Shown: positions 19,026-28,192, counted from the first letter of the stretch. The stretch is 43,761 nt of DNA from Octadecabacter sp. (GCA_017886375.1 JAGGNB010000155.1:1-43761); one strand, 5' to 3'. Made by a program: numbers and translations. The notes: generated from the sequence alone by a model not told the origin.

Positions 19026-20230
19026 CCCTTGGCGCCAAGGCCCAGTTTCATCAATGTCTTGCGCAGCGGCGCGAGACCATAAAGGGCCTCGATCCCCTTG
19101 GCGCGCAGATCACGCAAGAGCGGATTTTCGGCTTGCGATGCGCGGTTCAACAGGCCGACCCCTTTTACCCGCAGGCTGATGTCTGGGTGGCGGGTGCTGT
19201 GGTATTTGGCCAGCATGTCGGCGCTGCCCAAGGAGTCGCGGTCTGCTTGCGCCAGATCAAGAAGGCAGGCCACGTCGGACAATGACATGTTCAGCCCCTG
19301 CGCGCCGATGGGGGGTACGACATGGGCCGCTTCTGCGACCAAAGCCACGCGTTCGCCAGTCATCCGATCCGCGATTTGGCTGATGATCGGCCAGACCATG
19401 CGCCGACTGGCCAGTGTCAGGGGGCCGTAGGTTCCGGCGGATCGCAGGGTCGCTTCTGCGTTGAATTCCGGTTCAGGCAGCGCGGCGAGGCGGTTCGCCT
19501 GCGGCCCGTCTTCCATCCAGACCACAGCGGAGCAGGGCCTGCCGTCATGATCGGGCAGGGGGACCAAGGTGAACGGACCACCACTGCGGTGAATTTCGGT
19601 CGACACATTGTTGTGCGGGGCATCATGCGTCACCGCAAAGGTGACCGCCTTTTGGCCGTACCTAGTGGTTTTTGCGGCAATTCCAGCGGCTTGGCGCACA
19701 GGACTGTTGCGCCCGTCAGCACCGATCACCAGTTTGGCGGTGATGCGGGTGCCATCGGTCAGCGTCACGCGCGCCTCATTGGTGCGGGTCAGCAGACTGG
19801 CGAACCCGACACCGGCACGGAAATCGACGTTGGGCAATTCGGCCAGCCGCGCAACAATCTCTCGGCGCAGCAGCCAGTTCGACAGGTTCCAGCCGAACGG
19901 CAGATCTGAAATATCGGCCGCGTCAAAATCACGGGTCATGCGTGGGATCGGTTCGGCGCCGCCCGCATCGACGATCCGCATGATCTGCAAAGGCGTAGCG
20001 AAGGGCGCAAGGCGGTCCCAAAGCCCAGCGGTCATCAGAAATTCGCGGGCCGGTTGCAGGAACGCGGTCGTGCGCAGGTCCGCGCCTTTTACTGCTTGAT
20101 CCGTGATCGGCGGCATCGGATCCGCGATAACCACAGAAAATCCAGCCGCACCGAATGCCGCCGCCGCCGTGAGCCCCGCGACACCGCCGCCTGAAATGAA
20201 GATATCTGTCGTTACAGGTGTTTTGGTCAT
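19022..20230 (-). CDS. UbiH/UbiF/COQ6-type FAD-dependent hydroxylase
   Basis: A 402-residue aromatic-ring hydroxylase. The FAD-binding dinucleotide motif is near the N terminus (ISGGGVAGLTAAAAFGAAG), the second motif VIGADGRNSPVRQAAG is in the middle, and VVPPIGAQGLNMSLSDVACL matches the third (GD-type) region, with the usual Asp replaced. The family hydroxylates the ubiquinone ring during biosynthesis. Which carbon it modifies cannot be assigned from sequence. ATG 20230 is preferred to the upstream frame start at 20242. The HAD nucleotidase gene lies 42 bp upstream on the same strand. Confidence 0.88.
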   Translation of the reverse strand: MTKTPVTTDIFISGGGVAGLTAAAAFGAAGFSVVIADPMPPITDQAVKGADLRTTAFLQPAREFLMTAGLWDRLAPFATPLQIMRIVDAGGAEPIPRMTRDFDAADISDLPFGWNLSNWLLRREIVARLAELPNVDFRAGVGFASLLTRTNEARVTLTDGTRITAKLVIGADGRNSPVRQAAGIAAKTTRYGQKAVTFAVTHDAPHNNVSTEIHRSGGPFTLVPLPDHDGRPCSAVVWMEDGPQANRLAALPEPEFNAEATLRSAGTYGPLTLASRRMVWPIISQIADRMTGERVALVAEAAHVVPPIGAQGLNMSLSDVACLLDLAQADRDSLGSADMLAKYHSTRHPDISLRVKGVGLLNRASQAENPLLRDLRAKGIEALYGLAPLRKTLMKLGLGAKG

Positions 20231-20272
20231 ACTGGTAAACATAGGCCCAAGGGGGCCAAGCGGAAAGGCATG

Positions 20273-20917
20273 TCAGACCAGCTGCGACAAGAAGGCCGTC
20301 AAGTCGCTGGTGTGATGGTGGATGTGGTCATGGTGTTCCGATTCTGGCGCCACATGCACCGTGCGCATGCCCATGGCGTGCGGCGCTGCGAGGTTGCGAA
20401 TGTCGTCTTCAAACATCGCACCCTGCGTGGGCGGCAGGTTGTCCAGCGCAAAGACCGCCTCAAACGCCGCCTGTTCGGGTTTCGGGCGATAGCTTGCATG
20501 CTCAACCCCGTAGACCGCATCAAACACGCCGTCTAAGGCCCGCGCTGCCAGCACATTGCGCGCATAGGGCGCGGTGCCGTTGGTGTAGACGATTTTGCGA
20601 CCGGGTAGGGCGCGGATCAGGTCGGCCAATTCAGGGGCAGGCGGCAGGACGGAAAAGTCGATGTCATGGACGGCTATCAGGAACGGATCAGGGTCAATGG
20701 TATGTTCGGCCATCAGCCCCGCAAGGGTGGTGCCATAGCTCTGCCAATAGTGATCGCGCAGACGGTTCGCCTCAACGTGATCAACCTTCAGGGCCTGTGC
20801 GACGTAGTCGGTCATCAGGACTTCGATCTGGTCAAACAACGCAACCTCTGGTGGATACAGCGTGTTGTCGAGATCAAAGACCCACGCGCGCACGTGAGAG
20901 AATGAGGATTTGACCAT
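20273..20917 (-). CDS. Pyrimidine 5'-nucleotidase (HAD superfamily)
   Basis: A 214-residue HAD phosphatase with motif I at residues 15-19 (DLDNT), motif II in IVYTNGT, a conserved Lys in YRPKPEQAAFEAV and acidic motif III in MFEDDIRNL. The composition matches the SDT1/PPN1-like pyrimidine 5'-nucleotidase group, which dephosphorylates UMP or CMP and similar monophosphates. ATG 20917 has AAAGGTA upstream. It is divergent from the GntR regulator, about 106 bp between starts, and 42 bp upstream of the ubiH-like gene. Confidence 0.88.
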   Translation of the reverse strand: MVKSSFSHVRAWVFDLDNTLYPPEVALFDQIEVLMTDYVAQALKVDHVEANRLRDHYWQSYGTTLAGLMAEHTIDPDPFLIAVHDIDFSVLPPAPELADLIRALPGRKIVYTNGTAPYARNVLAARALDGVFDAVYGVEHASYRPKPEQAAFEAVFALDNLPPTQGAMFEDDIRNLAAPHAMGMRTVHVAPESEHHDHIHHHTSDLTAFLSQLV

Positions 20918-21023
20918 AAAGTACCTTTTATTGTTGTATGTTTGTTTCTGTCAGGCGGGATTTGCAACGGGTTGATACCGTGAAGCACCGCGGCGTACAA
21001 TTCGCCAAACCAAGGGAGCCCAC

Positions 21024-21677
21024 ATGACCAGCATGCGATCGCCACAAAAAGACGCCTATGAGATGATCCTGGAGGCCATTGATACGGGCACCTATAAACC
21101 GGGAAGCCGTCTGGTGGAGAGCGAGTTGGCGGAACGGTTCGGCGTGTCACGCACCCCTATTCGTGAGGCATTACAACGGCTTGAGACACAAAGCCTGCTG
21201 TCGCGGGACGGGCGATCATTGATTGTGGCGTCCCTTAATCACAGTCAGTTGAGCGAATTGTACGTGGTGCGCGGGGCGTTGGAAGGGTTGGCGGCGCGTT
21301 TGGCGGCGCGACATTCTACACCCGAAGAATTGGCCGTTTTGCGCCATATGTTGGAAGCAGATCGCGCGTTGGTAGGTGATCCTGACGCGATGAGCCGCGC
21401 AAACCGGCGGTTTCATAAGCAAATTCACCTTGCCAGCCACAATCGCTTTTTGGTGCAGCAGCTTGATCTTGTGCACCGCTCGATGGCGCTTTTGGCGTCT
21501 ACGTCGATTGCGGTCGAGGGACGTCCGACCGACACGATGGTCGAACACGAACGGATTGTGCGGGCGATTGAAGCGGGGGATGGTGACGCGGCGGACCTCG
21601 CGCTGCGCGAACACATTTCGCAGGCGTTTACTATTCGGCTGCGATTGGATGCAGAGGCTGTTCAGCAGGGGCGCTAG
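21024..21677 (+). CDS. GntR-family transcriptional regulator (FCD/FadR subfamily)
   Basis: A 217-residue regulator. Residues about 8-75 form the GntR winged helix (DTGTYKPGSRLVESELAERFGVSRTPIREALQRLE), and the rest is the all-helical FCD ligand domain (ELYVVRGALEGLAARLAARH, NRRFHKQIHLASHN, HERIVRAIEAGDGDAADLALREHI) with the His/Asp residues that usually bind a metal and a carboxylic-acid effector. The effector is unknown. It is transcribed away from the nucleotidase gene, and its 3' end overlaps the converging glycosyltransferase gene by 47 bp. Confidence 0.9.
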   Translation: MTSMRSPQKDAYEMILEAIDTGTYKPGSRLVESELAERFGVSRTPIREALQRLETQSLLSRDGRSLIVASLNHSQLSELYVVRGALEGLAARLAARHSTPEELAVLRHMLEADRALVGDPDAMSRANRRFHKQIHLASHNRFLVQQLDLVHRSMALLASTSIAVEGRPTDTMVEHERIVRAIEAGDGDAADLALREHISQAFTIRLRLDAEAVQQGR

Positions 21678-23580
21678 GCGCGCACCCGTTAGATTTGGCC
21701 GCGGCAGGTTGGGTCGGGGCAAATATCCCGTGGGACGTCTTTTCCCAATAGAATGGTTTGGTCGCCAGTTCGATCACACCCTTATAGGCAGCCAATGCCG
21801 CGAGCGGGAAGTATAGGTGTAGCGTCGGCGTCCATTTGATCAGGTCGCGTTTGCTAGCCGACGACACGGCGATGGCAGACACCGTGATGCCAATGATTTC
21901 CGACAGCAAAAAGATGCCCGCAAACGTCAGGGCGACATTCGGGTTTAGCACCCCGTCAAGCGGATGCGGCAACCCGAACACCAACAACCAGAACGACCAC
22001 AACAGTGGCGCAAGCAGGAATTGTGAGATCGTTCCGGCGAACAACAACTGCACACCAAAAAACCGCCATGCGCCAAGATCACGCCATAATTTCATGGGGC
22101 TACGCATATGGACACCGTATGTGATCGCATAGCCCTTGAGCCAGCGAGACCGCTGTTTCACCCACGGCCAAGCCCGTGCGTTGGCTTCTTCCTGGGTGAC
22201 GGTGTCGATAATTTCCGTCCGGTAACCATGGCGGGCCAAACGGATGCCGAGGTCTGCGTCCTCTGTTACATTATGCGCGTCCCAGCCGCCCAAACTCTCG
22301 AGGATTTCGCGACGGAAAAACAACGTCGTGCCCCCCAAAGGAATTGCAAGGCCAAGACGTTCAAGGCCGGGCAACATGATACGGAACCAGGTGGCGTATT
22401 CGATGGTGAAACAGCGCGCCAGCCAGTTGGAATGAGAGTTGTAGAAATCGAGCCGCCCCTGCAAGCAGGCCACCTCTGGCCCACGCTGGGCAAATCGGTT
22501 CACCACGATATTGAGTTGGTCTGGCGCGGGCGCGTCCTCGGCGTCATAAACGCCAATTATCGATCCTTTGGCAAAGCTCAGCGCGTAGTTCAACGCACGT
22601 GGTTTGGTTTGCAAAGTCCCAAGTGGGACCCTGATCGCGCGCATCCAGAACGGCAATTGCGTCGCGGCGAGAGCGTCTTGCGTTGTGCCATCATCGGCTT
22701 CGAGTACCAAACAAACATCAAGCAGGTCGGTGGGGTAGTCCAGCTGTGAAAGCCGTTTGATCAAGGCACCTGCGATATCACGTTCGTGAAACAGCGGCAC
22801 CAGAATCGTGACGATGGGCAGATGCGCCAGTTGTGGGTTGGCGGGGATCGGGCCGCCGGGCTTGGGAAAGAGATATAGAATCGCCGCCGCGACCTTCAGG
22901 ATTGTATTCAGGATCAGCGTGAAAACTGCCCAGCCGCACAACACCAAAAAGCTGACTTTTGGCCAGACGATCAGGCACGACAAAATTATCAGCACAATCC
23001 CAAGTCCCCAGCGAAATGCCTTTCCAGCTTGCCACCCGCGGCAGGATTCGTGCTGCTGTGTCCGCAATTCTGCATTGTGCATCAGGCTCTTATGACACAT
23101 CCGGCTGAGCGCTGCGTCAAGATTGTCTGTGGTGACAATTGCCAAATGGACCGGGCCGAATATCACGACCAAAGCGTCACGGACCCGCAGGAAATGATCT
23201 GGTGACGTGGCGAGAACCGTGACGCGCCCCGACACGGATCGCCACGGCAAAACGCGGTGTTTCAGGCAAAGTTGCGCGCCAAACCGTTCAATAAGGCGCG
23301 GATCAGCGGGGTTTAGAACGGGGTTGACGACGCTCGTGCCAACCAACCCCGCTTGGATCTGTGCGAGTGTTGTTGATGGTAGACCAAGCCTGTGGCGCAG
23401 AGCATCATTGATCGCCGCAGAATTGCGACGTGCGACATCTTTTTCGCCAAACGCACGCGCGGCACGCACACCGTCATGGCCCAACACGTCGCCGCTCGAA
23501 AGCGGAGTCGCCAGCCTGCTTGCCATATCATCTTGCGTCGGCAACCTGCGTTGCCGAACCGTGCTAAACTTCAGAGCCAT
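21631..23580 (-). CDS. Membrane glycosyltransferase family 2 with N-terminal GspE-N-like domain
   Basis: A 649-residue protein. Residues about 55-165 (LGLPSTTLAQIQ to about NLDAALSRM) resemble the GspE/MshE N-terminal fold, some members of which bind cyclic di-GMP; the binding motif is not well conserved here. Two membrane helices follow (residues about 185-235), then a cellulose-synthase-like GT2 domain: EADDGT, DAEDAPAPDQ, the ED of NVTEDADLG and the processive-enzyme motif QRSRW, then three or four C-terminal helices. This order resembles NfrB-like and other exopolysaccharide synthases. It would polymerise or export a surface glycan from a UDP-sugar. A CtrA-type site lies 46-71 bp upstream of the start. 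The last residues overlap the GntR gene. Confidence 0.87.
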   Translation of the reverse strand: MALKFSTVRQRRLPTQDDMASRLATPLSSGDVLGHDGVRAARAFGEKDVARRNSAAINDALRHRLGLPSTTLAQIQAGLVGTSVVNPVLNPADPRLIERFGAQLCLKHRVLPWRSVSGRVTVLATSPDHFLRVRDALVVIFGPVHLAIVTTDNLDAALSRMCHKSLMHNAELRTQQHESCRGWQAGKAFRWGLGIVLIILSCLIVWPKVSFLVLCGWAVFTLILNTILKVAAAILYLFPKPGGPIPANPQLAHLPIVTILVPLFHERDIAGALIKRLSQLDYPTDLLDVCLVLEADDGTTQDALAATQLPFWMRAIRVPLGTLQTKPRALNYALSFAKGSIIGVYDAEDAPAPDQLNIVVNRFAQRGPEVACLQGRLDFYNSHSNWLARCFTIEYATWFRIMLPGLERLGLAIPLGGTTLFFRREILESLGGWDAHNVTEDADLGIRLARHGYRTEIIDTVTQEEANARAWPWVKQRSRWLKGYAITYGVHMRSPMKLWRDLGAWRFFGVQLLFAGTISQFLLAPLLWSFWLLVFGLPHPLDGVLNPNVALTFAGIFLLSEIIGITVSAIAVSSASKRDLIKWTPTLHLYFPLAALAAYKGVIELATKPFYWEKTSHGIFAPTQPAAAKSNGCAPSAPAEQPLHPIAAE

Positions 23581-23625
23581 TTAAGCCTCGTTACCTGTCC
23601 CGCGTCCACTCTGGACGATGAAGCG

Positions 23626-23651
23626 TTAACGAGGTGTTAAAGAGGCGTTAG
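23626..23651 (-). promoter_or_regulatory. CtrA-type binding site with three half-sites at 11-bp spacing
   Basis: On the plus strand TTAA (23626), TTAA (23637) and TTAG (23648) are spaced by exactly seven bases. Read on the minus strand, in the direction of the glycosyltransferase gene, the inner pair matches the CtrA consensus TTAA-N7-TTAAC fully. It lies 46 bp upstream of that gene's ATG. Confidence 0.55.
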
Positions 23652-23679
23652 CATTGGATAATCTGGGGTCGTGTGGCCT

Positions 23680-24840
23680 TTAGGCCGTGATCCCCGCGCG
23701 GGCGGCCATGGCCGCGGCGAAACGTTCAAACAGGTAATAGCTGTCCATCGGACCCGGTGACGCTTCGGGGTGGTATTGCACTGAAAACACAGGCTTTCCG
23801 TCAACCGCGATGCCACAGTTTGATCCATCAAACAGCGACCTATGGGTTTCGCGCACACCTGCCGGAAGGGTCTGTGCATCCACCGTAAAGCCATGGTTCA
23901 TCGATGTAATTTCAACCTTGCCAGTGTCGTTATCTTTGACTGGATGGTTGGCACCGTGGTGCCCGTGGTTCATTTTGATCGTTTTGGCACCCAACGCGAG
24001 GGCAAGCATTTGATGCCCCAGACAGATGCCGAAGACTGGCAAGTCTTTTGCCAAAATGTCTTTTATCATCGGTACCGCGTAAACGCCTGTCGCCGCTGGA
24101 TCACCGGGGCCGTTTGACAGAAACACGCCGTCAGGATTGTGTGCCAGCACGTCGGCGGCAGTTGCCGTCGCGGGCAGAACAGTGACGTCGCAGCCAGCGG
24201 ATGCCAAACAGCGCAGAATGTTGCGTTTTGCGCCGTAATCAATGGCGACGACTTTGTATGTCGCGTCAGTCTGGCGTGCGAAGCCGTCCGGCCACGCCCA
24301 CCGCATTTCATCCCAGCGATATGATTGTGCGCATGTCACTTCTTTGGCGAGATCGACACCCTCGAGGCCAGCAAACCCACGGGCAGCGGCGACCAGTTTT
24401 TCGACATCGAAATTGCCGTCCGGATCATGGGCCAATGCCACATGCGGCGCGCCTTGTTGACGGATCGCGCGGGTCAGGCGGCGCGTATCAATGCCGCCAA
24501 TGCCGATGCGCCCGCGGGCCGCAAGCCACGGCTCAAGGCGTTCTGCCGACCGCCAGCTGGACGGTAATGTCGGATCCCATTTGACGACCATGCCAGAGGC
24601 CACAGGTTCGGCTGTTTCGTCGTCTTCGGGCGTAACGCCGGTGTTGCCGATATGGGGAAACGTAAAGGTCACGATCTGGCCGGCATACGACGGATCGGTC
24701 ATGATTTCCTGATAGCCGGTCATCGCGGTATTAAAGCACAATTCGGCAGTCGTTTGCCCCGTGGCCCCAAAGCCCATGCCGTAAAATACGGTCCCATCGG
24801 CAAGAACAAGGCAGGCTGTTGGTTTATTGGTGCTGGCCAT
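23680..24840 (-). CDS. carA: Carbamoyl-phosphate synthase small subunit
   Basis: A 386-residue glutaminase subunit. The N-terminal CPSase small domain begins ACLVLADGTVFYGMGFGA and contains FNTAMTGYQEIMTDPSY; the class I glutamine amidotransferase domain has the catalytic triad Cys273 (GICLGHQM) and His357/Glu359 (YHPE). It hydrolyses glutamine and channels ammonia to CarB for carbamoyl phosphate, used for arginine and pyrimidines. ATG 24840 is chosen over the upstream 24879. carB is not in the window. It is divergent from the yqeY-like gene with about 200 bp between. Confidence 0.97.
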   Translation of the reverse strand: MASTNKPTACLVLADGTVFYGMGFGATGQTTAELCFNTAMTGYQEIMTDPSYAGQIVTFTFPHIGNTGVTPEDDETAEPVASGMVVKWDPTLPSSWRSAERLEPWLAARGRIGIGGIDTRRLTRAIRQQGAPHVALAHDPDGNFDVEKLVAAARGFAGLEGVDLAKEVTCAQSYRWDEMRWAWPDGFARQTDATYKVVAIDYGAKRNILRCLASAGCDVTVLPATATAADVLAHNPDGVFLSNGPGDPAATGVYAVPMIKDILAKDLPVFGICLGHQMLALALGAKTIKMNHGHHGANHPVKDNDTGKVEITSMNHGFTVDAQTLPAGVRETHRSLFDGSNCGIAVDGKPVFSVQYHPEASPGPMDSYYLFERFAAAMAARAGITA

Positions 24841-25044
24841 TGGTCGAATCCCATGCTGTGCGACAAATCTGGTCGCCATGCGGGCATTCGCACAGCGAAT
24901 TTCTACGCTTCCTAAGGGGTGGGGTTGGGCAGGTCAAGACGCACAAATTACCTCACGGAGCGTTCGTTTATGGGTGCTTGTTTTGCGCGGCTAGTTCGCA
25001 GTATGGTCCGCGCTCGTTACCGCTCACATATCAGGGATGATGGA

Positions 25045-25503
25045 ATGGAATTGCGTACACGGGTCAGCACGGCCCTTAAAGAAGCGATGAAGGCCAAAGA
25101 AGCTGATCGCCTGTCGACGCTGCGACTGATCACGGCCGCAATCAAAGACCGCGACATCGAAGCGCGCGGTGAGGGCAAAGATGAGGGCGTCGGTGATGCA
25201 GTCGTCTTGGCGATCATGGGCAAGATGGTCAAGCAGCGCCAAGAAAGCGCGAAAATTTACGAAGAGGCCGGGCGCCTGGAATTGGCACAAGAAGAGCTCT
25301 CCGAGATCAAGACCATCGAAGAATTCTTGCCGCGCCAGTTGTCCGAGGACGAAGCTGCGGCGGCCATTGAGAGCGCCATTGCCGAAGTCGACGCGTCCAG
25401 CATTCGCGACATGGGCAAGGTTATGGGCATCCTAAAGGGCAAATATACCGGCCAGATGGATTTCGGCAAAACTGGCCCGATGGTAAAAGAAAAGCTCGGC
25501 TAA
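25045..25503 (+). CDS. GatB/YqeY domain protein
   Basis: A 152-residue protein covering the whole YqeY family: LRTRVSTALKEAMKAKEADRLSTLRLI, GDAVVLAIMGKMVKQRQES, ELSEIKTIEEFLPRQLSEDE and DMGKVMGILKGKYTGQMDF. The family resembles the tRNA-binding tail domain of GatB and may assist tRNA-dependent amidation, though its role is not established. ATG 25045 matches the family start; upstream codons in the open frame are not conserved in character. It converges with the EamA transporter gene, stop codons overlapping at 25500-25503. Confidence 0.9.
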   Translation: MELRTRVSTALKEAMKAKEADRLSTLRLITAAIKDRDIEARGEGKDEGVGDAVVLAIMGKMVKQRQESAKIYEEAGRLELAQEELSEIKTIEEFLPRQLSEDEAAAAIESAIAEVDASSIRDMGKVMGILKGKYTGQMDFGKTGPMVKEKLG

Positions 25504-26411
25504 CCCGTGCGTGTCAGACGTTTAAACAACCGCCCATCAAGAACCGCGAGGCCAAGCGCGAGGAGCGCGAGGCCGATATAGACGTTGGGCGACAGGCTTT
25601 CGTCAAGAACCAGCGCGCCAAGGATGATGGAGACAGGCGGGATCAGCAGCGTTACGATCATCGTATTGGCCGATCCTGCGGCGGCGAGGATGCGGTAATA
25701 CAGCAGATACGCGCCTGCGGTGGCGAAGACGACGTAATAGCCGATGGCGCCAAGTGCTGTGACGCTAAGGTCAAAGGACGGTGCGCCATCCATCAGCAGC
25801 GCCGCCGGAACCATCACCAGAGATGACCCCGTGAGCATTCCCGCTGCCGCGACTTGTGGCGGCAGGCCTGTTAGATTGATCCGTGCCCAAACACCCGCGA
25901 AAGCATATGAAATGGTGCCCGCAATCACCGCCAGTTGCGCGAGCGATGTGATGTCAAAGTTGCGTACAGACTGCAGCCCGATTGCGGTGGCGACGCCAAA
26001 GAAACCAATAGCTGACCCGATGATTTTGCGTGTGGTCAGGCGTTCATCAGCAAGGATAAGGGCCGCAATAACAACGCCAAAAATCGCCGTGCCAGCGTTG
26101 AACACCGACGTCAGGCCCGTTTGGATGTGCAACTGACCCCATGCCATCAAACTAAATGGAATGGCGTTGTTGAGGACGCCCATGACGATCAACGCCCGCC
26201 AGATTTTAGGGTCACGCGGGATCGGCAGGCCACGCACCAAAACGAAGGCCCAAAGGATTACAGCGGCCCAAAACACGCGGTGCGCCACCGAGGTGACGAT
26301 TGGAACCTCGTCAATCGCAAGCCGCACCGCGAGAAACCCTGCGCCCCAGATAAAGGCGAGCACAAAGAGTTCGATCCATGTGCGGGTGGTGAGGGTGCGT
26401 TGTGGTGTCAT
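25500..26411 (-). CDS. DMT superfamily EamA-type transporter
   Basis: A 303-residue integral membrane protein with about ten hydrophobic segments arranged as two EamA repeats: the first starts at WIELFVLAFIWGAGFLAVRLAI, the second near VIAGTISYAFAGVWARI and ends LSPNVYIGLALLALGLAVLDG. Members of this family export amino acids and other metabolites; the substrate here is unknown. No neighbouring biosynthetic gene suggests a ligand. Confidence 0.88.
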   Translation of the reverse strand: MTPQRTLTTRTWIELFVLAFIWGAGFLAVRLAIDEVPIVTSVAHRVFWAAVILWAFVLVRGLPIPRDPKIWRALIVMGVLNNAIPFSLMAWGQLHIQTGLTSVFNAGTAIFGVVIAALILADERLTTRKIIGSAIGFFGVATAIGLQSVRNFDITSLAQLAVIAGTISYAFAGVWARINLTGLPPQVAAAGMLTGSSLVMVPAALLMDGAPSFDLSVTALGAIGYYVVFATAGAYLLYYRILAAAGSANTMIVTLLIPPVSIILGALVLDESLSPNVYIGLALLALGLAVLDGRLFKRLTRTG

Positions 26412-26680
26412 GGCAAAGGCTTAGGCCGCGCAGCACCGTCGCGCGACCCGAATTTTGTGCAAAGTCACATCACAAAATACGATGGCGTTGCCTATCGTGA
26501 TCCGCCGACAAATTGGTGCGGGTTAGGGTTAAGCCGCGTTTTGCTACATGCCTCGGAAACCGTCCGGACCCTCAATCGTGAGGCCCCACCGGTTTCAATA
26601 GGGAGTGAAGGGTGTGACTGGATGCGGTCTCCCAAGCGTCGAGATTATCTGACAGACGGGCGATGCCAGTTCGGGGGTGG

Positions 26681-27184
26681 TCATGGCCGGATCGCGTCGC
26701 GCATGGCGCGGTCGACCTCGTCATAAAGCACCGCGCGTTCGTCTTCGGACAGGAACGCGCCCAGCTCAACCTCTCGCTCTGACCCTTTGAGGGTGATGTA
26801 GTTAACGATGCGTTCGTTTCTTTTGTCGATCTTGAGATGGACCCAGTACGGGTTGCCTTCCCACGATTTGCGTCCGCGTCGTGGGTGGATGTGGATAAGC
26901 GTCATGCGGTCAGGCCAGATGCGCAGTTCTTCGAGGATTTCACCGTCTTTGTAGCTGCGATGCAGGGCGTACCAGACACCAGACACGGCGATGACAAAGA
27001 ACGGCAACAAGCCCCACAACACAGGTGAGCCGAGGACAGCGAGCAATGGCAGCAAAATGATTGCCGCAGACCCAGCGATGAACACTACGAAATCACGGCG
27101 CAGCAGGGATCGGTAGGGCCACAGATGCAGTTCCGCCACAGGGGCATCTGGCGCAGGGTCTGGGGTGATCCATTCATAAGGCAT
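26681..27184 (-). CDS. DUF2244 domain membrane protein
   Basis: A 167-residue protein with two membrane helices at about residues 32-80 (DFVVFIAGSAAIILLPLLAVL and LWGLLPFFVIAVSGVWYAL), followed by a soluble domain: WPDRMTLIHIHPRRGRKSWEGNPYWV and the acidic C terminus LSEDERAVLYDEVDRAM. This is the DUF2244 layout, a family that in alphaproteobacteria is regularly found near cytochrome oxidase genes; ctaD is about 1 kb upstream here. Function is unknown. The 269 bp beyond its stop (26412-26680) hold no gene I can support. Confidence 0.87.
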   Translation of the reverse strand: MPYEWITPDPAPDAPVAELHLWPYRSLLRRDFVVFIAGSAAIILLPLLAVLGSPVLWGLLPFFVIAVSGVWYALHRSYKDGEILEELRIWPDRMTLIHIHPRRGRKSWEGNPYWVHLKIDKRNERIVNYITLKGSEREVELGAFLSEDERAVLYDEVDRAMRDAIRP

Positions 27185-27244
27185 AAAAGAAATTTAGGCG
27201 TCTATTTGACCATGTCGAGGGGATGAGGTGTCGCATGGCGATAT

Positions 27245-27898
27245 TTAGGTAAATGAGGGCGCTGGGTGGCGGGCGCGAATGATCCACCATTCCGCAAAAA
27301 TCGCATTTATTGCAAAGCCCAGTGTCAGCAACCCCGTGGCCAATACCGGTGATGGATCGCCGATCGTGGCAAAACATATTCCCATAAAAACCGCCTGTGT
27401 ACTGGCGGCAACCGCCACAGCAAAGGCGCGGATCATCCATGCACGATGGTATGCAATGCGCCGCGCGCGGGCGTTTCGAACAGCGTTTAAGATGCACAAG
27501 CCCATGAAGGCGGCAAAGCCGAACCGCACGACGTTAAGCGTTGTCGTGGCAAATGGGCCAGTTGGGTAGATCACGACCATAATCATTGCGGACACCGCGG
27601 CGAGGATGCCGGAAATGGCAGCAATATAGCCTAAAGTCTTATGGAGACTGCGGGACGCCATGCGCCACTCGGGGGTCAATTGCACGATTGCAATGAGGCA
27701 GAACAGGCTGCCGAACGCGATATGGGCGATGATTGGTATGGGTATGTTGGCGAAGTGAGAGGTGTCCATCGTCTCTGCCATGGGGTCGGCCCCATTTGCG
27801 AACCACATCAGGCGCACCGCGCTCAGGGCGACAGGGATCGCTACCAGCAGGGCGAGGGTGAGTGGTGTTTTCCAGATGATTGGTTTGGCTATCGGCAT
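27245..27898 (-). CDS. DUF2306 domain membrane protein
   Basis: A 217-residue protein with six or seven hydrophobic helices (from LTLALLVAIPVALSAVRLMWF to LLTLGFAINAIFAEWWI). Conserved His and Arg residues at helix ends (IAHIAFGSLFCLIAIVQL, SLHKTLGYIAAISG, AYHRAWMIRAFAVAVA) match the DUF2306 family, whose histidines suggest haem or copper handling, though this is not established. It lies between ctaD and the DUF2244 gene on the same strand, so a role around the oxidase is possible from context only. Confidence 0.82.
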   Translation of the reverse strand: MPIAKPIIWKTPLTLALLVAIPVALSAVRLMWFANGADPMAETMDTSHFANIPIPIIAHIAFGSLFCLIAIVQLTPEWRMASRSLHKTLGYIAAISGILAAVSAMIMVVIYPTGPFATTTLNVVRFGFAAFMGLCILNAVRNARARRIAYHRAWMIRAFAVAVAASTQAVFMGICFATIGDPSPVLATGLLTLGFAINAIFAEWWIIRARHPAPSFT

Positions 27899-28161
27899 TG
27901 GCTGTCCCTCTTGGATAGCTGACCTTATGCGCCGTGCCTGGTGGTGCGGAATTGGTGAAATCCGGTTTTGAATTATGCGTATTTGTATGGGTTGTCAGCG
28001 GGGGAGCCGTGAAACGTTTGCGGGCACCCTCGGATCGAAGGCCCAAAGGCCAACAAGCGCATCCCCACTACCGCTACAACGCCAGCAGGTCGATCAAACC
28101 GATCAATGACATGCCAAAGGTCATCGTAGTCGCCAGTCGCGCATACAAAAATGACGCCCAC
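27899..28161. other. Intergenic stretch between ctaD terminator and DUF2306 gene
   Basis: About 260 bp carrying the promoter region of the DUF2306 gene. A 29-codon minus-strand frame (ending at 28,081; reads ...RLATTMTFGMSLIGLIDLL) could encode one membrane helix, but it lacks a ribosome-binding site and a convincing start. I see no other feature. Confidence 0.5.
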
Positions 28162-28192
28162 AAAAAAAGGCCCCGGCGTTTCCGCCGAGGCC
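28162..28192 (-). terminator. Rho-independent terminator of ctaD
   Basis: On the minus strand a 10-bp GC-rich stem (GGCCTCGGCG with CGCCGGGGCC, one G-U pair, GAAA loop) is followed by TTTTTTTG. It starts 29 bp past the ctaD stop codon. Confidence 0.9.

Noticed and set aside
26412-26680. Possible small RNA between the EamA and DUF2244 genes
   Set aside because: I compared by eye with SRP RNA signatures and found no match and no terminator-like hairpin with a T-run; nothing supports a call.
28081-28162. Short minus-strand frame encoding one hydrophobic helix after the ctaD terminator
   Set aside because: No ribosome-binding site, and only a TTG within the terminator's T-run or an internal ATG as start.
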